DNA of 43,458 bases from JBAXZR01 sp041670165. GTDB taxonomy: Bacteria; Bacillota; Clostridia; Christensenellales; UBA1242. The DNA lies in the NCBI GenBank assembly GCA_041670165.1, contig JBAXZR010000009.1, forward strand, positions 1-43,458, written 5' to 3'. The notes beneath the pieces are model-generated. The model saw only the letters and a program-made list of their open reading frames with translations. It did not search any database and was not told the DNA's origin. Every line of letters starts with the position of its first letter. The stretch's first letter is position 1. The position numbers and the translations under genes were made by a program. This document shows positions 14,713 through 21,972 of the stretch, in pieces.

Positions 14713-16241
14713 TTTCTTGTCCTTACTGGGCAAATTCCTGACTTAAAAAATTTGCTTTTCCCCATAAAAGTTTTAAGACTGTCATCTTCCATAACTTCTT
14801 CAAAAGTAGCATTTTTAAGTGTTAGCTTTGACCTTGATTCTGGGTTTTTGTCAACAATCCATGTGCAAGGTGAAATTCTGCCAAGATTGTCAATGTACAC
14901 AAATTTTTTAAGTGCAGGGCATTTTGAACAAGCATGAAGAGATGTTTTGTTTCTTGTGAAACTATATGACACTTTGATTTGGTTCATATATTTTTGTTTT
15001 AAGGTAGAAAGCTCGTTTTCAACTTCACATATTTTTTTTGTAGACAAAAGTTCGCTCTTTTGATTAAGTCTTCCAATTGCTTCCATAAAAGAAAAAATAA
15101 TTTCATCAGTGCCAAGTGATTTGCTTAACAAAACAATTTTTTCCAAACAGTTTTCATTGCCTTTGTGAATAACAGTTCCAATCCTTGTTTTAACTGAAAA
15201 TTCTGACAAAAGTTTGATTCCGTTGATTGTTCTGTCAAATGTGTTTTCGCCCCTTACAATTTCATGAGAAAATTTGTCAAAGCCATCAAGGCTTACATGA
15301 ACAAAATTAAGTTTAAGTTCAGCTAAGCTTTTTGCTGTTTCTTTTGTCAAGAGTGAGCCGTTTGTTGAAAGTTCAGCTAAGCTTTTTGCTGTTTCTTTTG
15401 TCAAGAGTGAGCCGTTTGTTGAAATGTCCAAATCAAAACCAAGAGATTTAGCGTAAGACAAAATTTGAATCATATCTTTTCTAACAAAAGGTTCTCCACC
15501 AGTAAATTTTATATAAGTAAAACCGTTGCGTTTTAATCCATCAATTGCTTTGATAACTTCATCGTATGATAACTCATTTTTGTCGACAACTGGGTTTGAA
15601 CAAAAAATACAATACGAGCAATGATAGTTGCATGTGTTGGTGATTTCCCATAGTGCCCTTGCACCATTTTGCGGTATTTTGAAAAGACAAAAATCATAAT
15701 TTTCTTGCAAAGCACTGCTTAATAGCTTTTCATATTCTTTTATGTCAGGATTTTTTGTTGAAGAGAATAGAAAATATGGTTTTTTAATTTTTTTTATGGC
15801 TGAAATTCTTTCTCCATCTTCAATCTGAAATTTCAACCTTTGACTTAGCAACTTTAAATCTGACACTCTTTGCTTTCTGACTTTTTCTGAGCATTTTACA
15901 ATAATTAATTTATCAATCAAATCAAGCATATCGTCTTCAACAAGCAAAGCCCATTCAAGCAAAACAATATCTTCACTAGCTGATTTAATTATTTTATAAA
16001 GCATGTCCTTGAGAAAAGGATTGAATGCACTTTTAAACTCATGCATTTTCTCTTTTGAACTGTATGCAGTTTTGTATTGCTCTTTCAAATTTGTGTTTAA
16101 ATCAAGTAGTTCATGCCTAACAATGTCAACATCAACAACTTTGTGAGAAATTTTTTTTGACTGCAAAATCAAAGAAAGCTGACTAGTGCAGTATGATTTT
16201 CCGCTTCCAATTTTGCCTGTTATTCCAATAATTTGTTTCAT
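14709..16241 (-). CDS. Fusion of P-loop kinase-like domain and radical SAM/SPASM-type enzyme
   Basis: The protein is 510 aa. Residues 1-185 form a P-loop domain (GITGKIGSGKS, Lys15) that resembles dephospho-CoA kinase, with VVDVDIVRHELL and basic helices (KVRKQRVSDLK). Residues about 195-420 form a radical SAM domain: CNYHCSYC (Cys204, 208, 211), FTGGEPFVRKD, DISTNGS and HVSLDGF. Cysteines near 435-440 (ACSKCPAL), 457 (SPCTWI) and 505 (GICPV) suggest SPASM-like auxiliary Fe-S ligands. The SD is GGTGAA in the upstream gene, with a 4-nt gap. Residues 274-291 and 292-309 are an exact duplication (108 bp of tandem DNA), which extends the barrel after the TNG strand. The substrate is unknown. The neighbours suggest peptide modification. 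Confidence 0.82.
   Translation of the reverse strand: MKQIIGITGKIGSGKSYCTSQLSLILQSKKISHKVVDVDIVRHELLDLNTNLKEQYKTAYSSKEKMHEFKSAFNPFLKDMLYKIIKSASEDIVLLEWALLVEDDMLDLIDKLIIVKCSEKVRKQRVSDLKLLSQRLKFQIEDGERISAIKKIKKPYFLFSSTKNPDIKEYEKLLSSALQENYDFCLFKIPQNGARALWEITNTCNYHCSYCIFCSNPVVDKNELSYDEVIKAIDGLKRNGFTYIKFTGGEPFVRKDMIQILSYAKSLGFDLDISTNGSLLTKETAKSLAELSTNGSLLTKETAKSLAELKLNFVHVSLDGFDKFSHEIVRGENTFDRTINGIKLLSEFSVKTRIGTVIHKGNENCLEKIVLLSKSLGTDEIIFSFMEAIGRLNQKSELLSTKKICEVENELSTLKQKYMNQIKVSYSFTRNKTSLHACSKCPALKKFVYIDNLGRISPCTWIVDKNPESRSKLTLKNATFEEVMEDDSLKTFMGKSKFFKSGICPVRTRK
15315..15422 (-). repeat. Exact 54-bp tandem duplication inside the radical SAM domain
   Basis: Positions 15315-15368 and 15369-15422 are identical 54-bp units in frame. 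Each encodes STNGSLLTKETAKSLAEL. The lack of any divergence points to a recent event or an assembly error. Confidence 0.95.
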
Positions 16242-16245
16242 ATTT

Positions 16246-17616
16246 TCACCAATCTATTCCGTATTTTGATGGGCAAAATGAAACAAACTTAATTTTTCCA
16301 TCTTTTCCACGCAATTTTTCAATGTCTGCCCATTGAGAAGGTTTTTTGATGATTGAATAGTCATTATTTTTTACCATTCTAGTAAGAATGTTAACATATT
16401 TCAAAACCAAATCACTTTTTTCGTTTTGCAAAACAATTTTGTTTTCATGAATGTATTGATTGCTAATTTGACCGTTATTTTTGCCATATTCAGAACCCAA
16501 ACGATTAACAAGATAATGAATTCTTATTTCATCTGGCATGGTTTTTTCAATGAACCCAAGAGTGTCTTGCAAGTTTTTTTCTGTAATAGGTTCAAGGTCC
16601 AAAATTAAACTTGTTCTAACTCGTAATCCAAGTTTTTTTGTGAAATTAATAATTTCAACAGCTTTTTGAACATCAAAATTTTTGCCACAATGCTCGAGCA
16701 CTTCTTGACAGCCCGATTCAATTCCAAAATGAACCCACCTAAAGCCAGCTTGTGCCATTGAAACAAACATTTCTTTGTTAAAGGTGTTAACACTGCAAAG
16801 GCAACCAAGTTTTATAGCTGTTTTTTCTTTTTTAATTAAGTTGCAAATGTCAATCATTCTTTGATTGTCAACAGTTGCATTGTCGTCTAAAAAAATAATC
16901 TTTTTTGTTCCAAAATTTTCAACTAAATCTTTAATTTCATTGACAACAAGTTCAGGGCTTTTGCCTTTCCAATTTCCCCAAAAATTTTTACATGGGCAAA
17001 ATTTGCAATTATTAATACAACCCCTACTTGTAATCATGCTTTTAATGTCAATGTAGTCAGATTTGTCAACAAGGTCGCGACAAGTTATTGGCAAATCATT
17101 TATATCAAATTCTTCATTTGTTGGTGGATTTGTTACAACTACTCCGTTATCAACAAAAATAATTCCACTAATTTTTGAAAGATTTTCACTAAATAAATTT
17201 TGTAGGTTTAAAAGCCTAGTCAAAGTGTTTTCAGTGTTTTTTCCTTCAAGAATTGAAACATCAATATTTAGTTTTTTAATTAAATCATGGTTGTATGTAA
17301 ATGTTTTTCCAATTCCAATAATTTCAATTTTTTGCTCGTGAAGAATTTTGTTAATTTTTTTTATAGTGTTAAGAGTTTCGTCCTTATGTAATGGAATGTG
17401 ATTATCAAAAACAATAACAGCTTTGTCAAATTGATTTTCTTGTACTTGTTTAATTAAGTCCATTAATCCCAATCTTTTTGCGTCCATATCAAAAAAGCTA
17501 GCTTCATGACCAAGGCTTATGCAAAGTGAAGCCAAACTCAAAATGTCAATTGGTTCAATCAAAATATGCTTTTCTGTGAAAGGCTTATTTGGTGGATTAA
17601 CAAACAAAATTTTCAT
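16246..17616 (-). CDS. B12-binding-type radical SAM enzyme
   Basis: The protein is 456 aa. The N-terminal about 150 residues look like a cobalamin-binding Rossmann domain (MKILFVNPPNKPF, IDILSLASLCISLGHEASFFDMD). The radical SAM domain carries MITSRGCINNCKFCPC (Cys200, 204, 207 for the 4Fe-4S cluster), IFLDDN, FGIESGCQEVLEHCGK and the RTSLILDLEP strand. The family performs methyl transfers on unactivated carbons and other radical reactions. The usual DxHxxG cobalamin ligand is not obvious, so B12 may bind base-off without His or not at all. It is the first gene of the operon. The -10 box ends 5 nt before the ATG, so the operon mRNA is predicted leaderless. Confidence 0.85.
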   Translation of the reverse strand: MKILFVNPPNKPFTEKHILIEPIDILSLASLCISLGHEASFFDMDAKRLGLMDLIKQVQENQFDKAVIVFDNHIPLHKDETLNTIKKINKILHEQKIEIIGIGKTFTYNHDLIKKLNIDVSILEGKNTENTLTRLLNLQNLFSENLSKISGIIFVDNGVVVTNPPTNEEFDINDLPITCRDLVDKSDYIDIKSMITSRGCINNCKFCPCKNFWGNWKGKSPELVVNEIKDLVENFGTKKIIFLDDNATVDNQRMIDICNLIKKEKTAIKLGCLCSVNTFNKEMFVSMAQAGFRWVHFGIESGCQEVLEHCGKNFDVQKAVEIINFTKKLGLRVRTSLILDLEPITEKNLQDTLGFIEKTMPDEIRIHYLVNRLGSEYGKNNGQISNQYIHENKIVLQNEKSDLVLKYVNILTRMVKNNDYSIIKKPSQWADIEKLRGKDGKIKFVSFCPSKYGIDW

Positions 17617-17621
17617 GTCGT

Positions 17622-17650
17622 ATTATAGCTTTTTTTAACATAGAAATCAA
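17622..17650 (-). promoter_or_regulatory. Promoter of the radical SAM/ATP-grasp operon (leaderless)
   Basis: Minus strand TTGATT (17645-17650), 17-bp spacer, TATAAT (17622-17627), 5 nt, ATG. There is no SD. Confidence 0.75.
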
Positions 17651-17728
17651 TACAACTATATTAAAAGCAAAAAAAACATTGTTCTAAAGTGTTTTTATAA
17701 ATTTTAAATGGAAATATGTTTGCTTATT

Positions 17729-17762
17729 TAAAAAAATGAAAACAGAATATTTGTTTTCATTT
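17729..17762 (-). terminator. Intrinsic terminator of the E2-like gene
   Basis: On the minus strand AAATGAAAACA pairs with TGTTTTCATTT around a 6-8 nt loop, followed by a T run, 13 nt after the stop codon at 17775. Confidence 0.75.
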
Positions 17763-17774
17763 ATATTTAACCAA

Positions 17775-18635
17775 TTAATTTATATCTTGAACAATTTGTG
17801 CTAAGCCATGTTCAAGACTGTGTGGATTCTCAAGAAAATTTTTGAAAAGTTTAAGACTTTTACTCCAATAAAATCCGTCGACAAATCTGTCGTCCATAAC
17901 AATTCCAAGATCCATAATCTTTTTTGCAACAATCTTGTTAGTTTTGTCAACAACTGCTTGCATGTTTTCTTTACCCATTGTAACAAAAAGTCCGCAAGTC
18001 CCAAAATTGTAAAGATGGTGATATATAAATTCAGTTTTTATGCTCTTTAAGTTTGTAAGCAAAAAACTGCTATGGAAAGGGCTTGCAGAAATTAGTCCTT
18101 TTGGAAGCAAACCATGTTTGTCCAAAATTTTTGCACACCCAAAAGCACATTTCATAACAAAATTTGGAGCATTTTTAAACTTTTTCACAAACTTGTCAGA
18201 AAGATTTTCTTTTTTAGGCTTACGATTTTCATCGATTGAAGAATCAATGATGTTTCTCACTTCAGAAATATTTTCCTTGCCCGAAAAAGACAATTTCACT
18301 GTTGTTTCTTGTCCGTCATCAGCAAGATTTTTTTTAAGTACATATGTTCCTTCAATTGTATTGTGTTTGTAAACTCTTCCATTCATCACAAAACGATTAC
18401 ACCAAGGTCTAAGAGCAAAAGTTTTAACTAAGGCAGAAAAAACAATATCCATATAGGTATAAGTAACATTTTCAATATCACTTTTTTCTTTAATAAAGTT
18501 GTCCATAGGTTCACAATCAATTCCACATTTATGAAGATTTTGTGAATCATTTCTTTCTTTGGCTATATGCGGAGCACAACGCATAATTGCAGACAACTTC
18601 TTAAGTTTTTTTCCATCGCTTCTAAGCCCAAACAT
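17775..18635 (-). CDS. Acyltransferase-fold protein related to 2-oxo acid dehydrogenase E2
   Basis: The protein is 286 aa. It resembles the catalytic domain of E2/chloramphenicol acetyltransferase-type acyltransferases: an N-terminal strand region, ALVKTFALRPWCNRFVMNGRVY (the trimer-core style helix and strand), FHSSFLLTNLKSIKTEFIYHHLYNFGTCGLFVTMG, and the C-terminal motif MDDRFVDGFYWSKSL. The family's catalytic HxxxDG reads DRFVD-G with Asp249 where His is expected, so normal CoA-dependent acyl transfer is doubtful. There are no lipoyl or subunit-binding domains and no E1/E3 neighbours, so it is not part of a dehydrogenase complex here. The start has AGGGGTGAAAAA in front. Its role is unknown. 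Confidence 0.7.
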   Translation of the reverse strand: MFGLRSDGKKLKKLSAIMRCAPHIAKERNDSQNLHKCGIDCEPMDNFIKEKSDIENVTYTYMDIVFSALVKTFALRPWCNRFVMNGRVYKHNTIEGTYVLKKNLADDGQETTVKLSFSGKENISEVRNIIDSSIDENRKPKKENLSDKFVKKFKNAPNFVMKCAFGCAKILDKHGLLPKGLISASPFHSSFLLTNLKSIKTEFIYHHLYNFGTCGLFVTMGKENMQAVVDKTNKIVAKKIMDLGIVMDDRFVDGFYWSKSLKLFKNFLENPHSLEHGLAQIVQDIN

Positions 18636-18778
18636 TTTTTCACCCCTATTTATTAAACATTACCTTATTTATCTCCAAAAAGCAAACCACATTAAACTTT
18701 TTGACAAATTTTTTATCATAAAAAACATTTTTCTTGTAATCATTACAATAAATACTAAATTTTTTCAAAAATGATTTT

Positions 18779-19507
18779 TTATTTAACCGCAATAATTAAT
18801 TCTTTTTGGTTAGCTGATTTAATTTTAAAAACTGATAAGAATAAGAAATATTGTGAAAGAATATAAAAGGAAGTTGCAATGTCAAATGGGGCATTTAAAA
18901 TTGAGTGAATAAATGGGATTGAAGAAAAGTCAAAATATCCGCCAGCTGATCCAAATCCAATAATCAAGTCACAACACAAAAATAATATTAGTCCCACAAA
19001 AAGAAATTTGTTTTGTTTAACATTTATTCCACTAAAAATTATGTTTGTAAGAGATAAAGACAAATATAGCAATGTGAAAAACACCAAAAAGTCAAAATTT
19101 GCTTTCAAAACAAGCAGTGCCAAGGATTCAAGCGTGGAAGCAATAACCACAAAAATTATTAAGTTAAGGATTTTAATTTTAGAATTTCTTTGATAGAACA
19201 ATATGATAGTCAAATAGCAAATTTGAGCAAGACAAAAAATTGCAACTGAAAGAACCTTGTTGTTGTACAAATTCAAAACTAGCCCAGCATCAGCAAGCAA
19301 AGTAAAAACAAAAGCAACACATTGAAACTGTTTATGAAAGCCTTTTGGAGCAAAAAATAGCAAAAAAATTGGAAAAATCAAAATTGCAATAAACTCTAAC
19401 ATTTCACCGAAATTTGTAAAGTGTCCAACAATGAGAGTGCCTAAAACTGCCTCAACAATTCCAAGGCAAACAAGCAACCCAATTTGATTTGTTTTTGCAT
19501 TCATCAT
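18779..19507 (-). CDS. Polytopic membrane protein, YhhN/TMEM86-like
   Basis: The protein is 242 aa with about seven to eight hydrophobic helices. FTLLADAGLVL, LILFLCCDLIIGF and the C-terminal SFYILSQYFLFLSV match the spacing of conserved acidic and YxxxQ residues in the YhhN family, which includes lysoplasmalogenases acting on the vinyl-ether bond of lysoplasmalogens. The match is by eye only, so the enzyme activity is uncertain. A TTG at 19513 is in frame, but it overlaps the -10 box. The ATG at 19507 lies 5 nt after the -10 box with no SD, giving a leaderless transcript. A second ATG follows directly at 19504. Confidence 0.6.
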   Translation of the reverse strand: MMNAKTNQIGLLVCLGIVEAVLGTLIVGHFTNFGEMLEFIAILIFPIFLLFFAPKGFHKQFQCVAFVFTLLADAGLVLNLYNNKVLSVAIFCLAQICYLTIILFYQRNSKIKILNLIIFVVIASTLESLALLVLKANFDFLVFFTLLYLSLSLTNIIFSGINVKQNKFLFVGLILFLCCDLIIGFGSAGGYFDFSSIPFIHSILNAPFDIATSFYILSQYFLFLSVFKIKSANQKELIIAVK

Positions 19508-19512
19508 AATCA

Positions 19513-19541
19513 ATTATGATAAAGTTTTCTTTCTTTGTAAA
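19513..19541 (-). promoter_or_regulatory. Promoter of the YhhN-like gene (leaderless)
   Basis: Minus strand TTTACA (19536-19541), 17-bp spacer, CATAAT (19513-19518), then 5 nt to the ATG. Confidence 0.6.
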
Positions 19542-19615
19542 GAAATAATTATATTTATTATAAAATTTATAATTAACGACATTGGATTTGTTGATTAAGT
19601 TTTTAATTTAAAAAA

Positions 19616-21523
19616 TTAGTTTTCAAGTTCAATTTCACTTTCAAATCTTTCAATTGATGGAACAAATTCACAAATTACAAGTTCTGAAATTTTTTGAAAA
19701 CTGCTCAAAGAATATGAGCAAATTTTATGTTCGCTTAATGTGTAAACATAATCGCCAATCCTAGCTCCTCTTGTAACAAAATCATAAGAAAGATCATAGT
19801 AGCCATACCAATCATCATAATCAAAATTTGTTATGTTAGTCGAAACATTTTTTAGTGTCAAAGTTCCACTTGTAAAACCAAAAACATATAAACCTTGCTC
19901 TGTCATTTTGTAAGCAATATAGTTTTCATTTGAATCATCAATTTCCCACTTTTCTGCTGAAAAAGCAAAAATGTCCCTTTCTTTGTCGTATAGTAGTGAT
20001 TTTGGATTGTTTAAGATTTCAGCATATGACCATGAGGAACCAATTTTAATTGTGTTAATTGCAACCGCATTAGTTCCAGAAACATCATAAAGAGTAACCT
20101 TAAGCCCTTTCCAAACAACTATGCCATTAACAGTTTCAGAGTCCCGCCCAACTCCAATCATTCTTGTGTCATCAATATAATGAAGATACATGCTTACGCC
20201 GTCTTCCTTAAGCCCTGTTGAAATTATTGGATTGTATGGATTTGACAAGTCAAGTTTGTATAGCGGATCTGTTTGTAAAAATGTTACAAGAGAACCAGTT
20301 GCTTCATTAAATTTTACTGAATAAATTGATTCACCAGAAGCAATGTTTGTAATAGAACCAGTTTCATTCATGTTTGCATCAAACACAAACACACTTGAAT
20401 ATGACTGCGTTCCTTTTGATTCGTCCCACCACCTTGTTGTGGTTGCAACTCGCAAATATGAATCATATTCATCAACAGAATACCTATTCAAAATTGTGCC
20501 ATCAATGGTGGCTGAACCAACAAACAAAAGTTCAGGCAAAAAAATCTTAACAATTCTTGTTTGTGGTTTTTCACTGCTGTCATAATTTATCCACCACAAA
20601 ATTTTTTTAAATTGCAGTGAATAATCATTGTCGCAAATGTAAATATTTTCTTCTGAAACGCAAATTTCTCCACCAAGCCCAAGATATCCAACAATTTTGT
20701 TGTTATCAGACTCAACAAAATCAATGTTTCCAATGATTAAATATTCCATAACGGGAATGTTGTCAAAATAATAAAGGTCATCAAATGCAATTTCGCTTTC
20801 AACTCCATCGTTAACAGTTGAATCAGAAATCTTAGGCACATAATTTGTTTCATCTCCAAAAGAAAAAGAATAAGACATCATAAACACAAATTTGTTATCA
20901 ACAATTCTACTGCTTAAATATCGTCCTTCAACAAGAATTTGTCTTTCAAGAATAGGATTTGTTCGGACGGAAATATCATAAATTCTAATATCAGTTTTTG
21001 AGTAGTTCATATAAGACATTTTGCACAAATTCACACCAATTTCTCTTGATCCATAATACTCGAAAACTTCATATCTTCCGCCAATGATAATCGCCTTGTT
21101 ACCCATGAGAAACATTTCTTTAGGAACATAATTTTCAATTTCAATGTTAGACGCAATCTCCATAAGCCCATTAGAAACATTAACAATAACAAATCCTTTT
21201 TCAGTAAGTTTAAAAATGCTAGTGCCATCAACTTTGATTATGTCGCCTTCATCAACACCTTCAATTTGAACATTTGTTTCAGTGTAATCAACTGAGCTTT
21301 CAGCTTCATTAACACTGTCACTAATCATAACATTTTTCAAATCTCCACCAGAAAAAATGTTGTTAGCTTTCCACATGGAATCAAACTTGTTTACAACTTC
21401 ATTTATCTCGTTTCTACTTTCAAAGTTTTTTGCACAAACATTTGGACTGTCAAAACTGCAACCCGCAAAAGAAAAAGGAATAAGCAAAAAAAATAAAATT
21501 GCAAATATCCAAATTTTTTTCAT
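19616..21523 (-). CDS. Secreted beta-propeller domain lipoprotein (PF09826-like)
   Basis: The protein is 635 aa. It has a lipoprotein signal peptide (MKKIWIFAILFFLLIPFSFAGC) with the lipobox Cys at about residue 22. The family signature TETNVQIEGVDEGDIIKVDGTSIF near residue 80 is followed by repeated four-stranded blades (FVIVNVSNG, DIRIYDISVRTNP, YLIIGNIDF, RIVKIFLPE, SVFVFDANMNE, YKLDLSNPYNP, GLKVTLYDVSG, TSGTLTLKNVST). This fits secreted beta-propeller proteins of Bacillota, which lack a firmly known function and may bind polymers or proteins outside the membrane. The start ATG has AAGAGGT in front. It is divergent from dnaA, with a 0.4-kb region between. Confidence 0.85.
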   Translation of the reverse strand: MKKIWIFAILFFLLIPFSFAGCSFDSPNVCAKNFESRNEINEVVNKFDSMWKANNIFSGGDLKNVMISDSVNEAESSVDYTETNVQIEGVDEGDIIKVDGTSIFKLTEKGFVIVNVSNGLMEIASNIEIENYVPKEMFLMGNKAIIIGGRYEVFEYYGSREIGVNLCKMSYMNYSKTDIRIYDISVRTNPILERQILVEGRYLSSRIVDNKFVFMMSYSFSFGDETNYVPKISDSTVNDGVESEIAFDDLYYFDNIPVMEYLIIGNIDFVESDNNKIVGYLGLGGEICVSEENIYICDNDYSLQFKKILWWINYDSSEKPQTRIVKIFLPELLFVGSATIDGTILNRYSVDEYDSYLRVATTTRWWDESKGTQSYSSVFVFDANMNETGSITNIASGESIYSVKFNEATGSLVTFLQTDPLYKLDLSNPYNPIISTGLKEDGVSMYLHYIDDTRMIGVGRDSETVNGIVVWKGLKVTLYDVSGTNAVAINTIKIGSSWSYAEILNNPKSLLYDKERDIFAFSAEKWEIDDSNENYIAYKMTEQGLYVFGFTSGTLTLKNVSTNITNFDYDDWYGYYDLSYDFVTRGARIGDYVYTLSEHKICSYSLSSFQKISELVICEFVPSIERFESEIELEN

Positions 21524-21594
21524 ATTACCTCTTTTTTACACAAATTGTTTATTTACTTAATAATATTCTTTAAAAGAGATACAATAAAAATTTT

Positions 21595-21622
21595 TTGACT
21601 CTCTTTCATTTCTATCTATAGT
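21595..21622 (+). promoter_or_regulatory. Putative promoter of a short transcript upstream of dnaA
   Basis: TTGACT (21595-21600), 16-bp spacer, TATAGT (21617-21622). The predicted start is near 21629. Confidence 0.45.
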
Positions 21623-21645
21623 TTTTTTATCTTTTGGAGTTTAAG

Positions 21646-21681
21646 ATGTTTTGTAATGGAATTTTTAGCTTTTATTTTTAA
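21646..21681 (+). CDS. Possible 11-codon mini-ORF (leader peptide?)
   Basis: ATG with TTTTGGAG at good spacing encodes MFCNGIFSFYF and a stop. Four of the 11 residues are Phe. Its 3' end lies in the 5' arm of the hairpin that follows, as in leader-peptide attenuators, but no gene that would need it follows at once: dnaA has its own promoter 220 bp further on. It may also be chance in an AT-rich spacer. Confidence 0.25.
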   Translation: MFCNGIFSFYF

Positions 21682-21727
21682 GACTCAAGTTTTTTTGTGA
21701 TACTCTTAAAAATTAAAGCATTTTTTT
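21668..21727 (+). terminator. Strong terminator-like hairpin upstream of dnaA
   Basis: GCTTTTATTTTTAAGA (21668-21683) pairs with TCTTAAAAATTAAAGC (21704-21719) over 16 bp with one mismatch. The loop is 20 nt, and T7 follows at 21721-21727. With the promoter at 21595 it would give a transcript of about 100 nt. Confidence 0.6.
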
Positions 21728-21906
21728 AATCAATTAATTTTTATAAAATTAAAAATATATTGACTAACAAACTTTTTTTAGCATGCTAAATTATATATTA
21801 ATTTTGTAATATTAATCAATTAAAACAATCAAGCATTTTGTGTCTAAGACAAAATTGCAAATAATAAGTCAAAATTTTCCTTATTTCTTGCTTTGGCACA
21901 AATAAA

Positions 21907-21935
21907 TTGACATTTTGACTGTTTTGGGTTATTTT
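21907..21935 (+). promoter_or_regulatory. dnaA promoter
   Basis: TTGACA (21907-21912), 17-bp spacer, TATTTT (21930-21935), leader of about 30 nt. Between the hairpin and this promoter a 14-bp perfect palindrome TTTAGCATGCTAAA lies at 21777-21790. No DnaA box is visible in this spacer. Confidence 0.6.
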
Positions 21936-21972
21936 TGTTACACAGAAAAGTTTGATATACAAAGGTGGAAAA

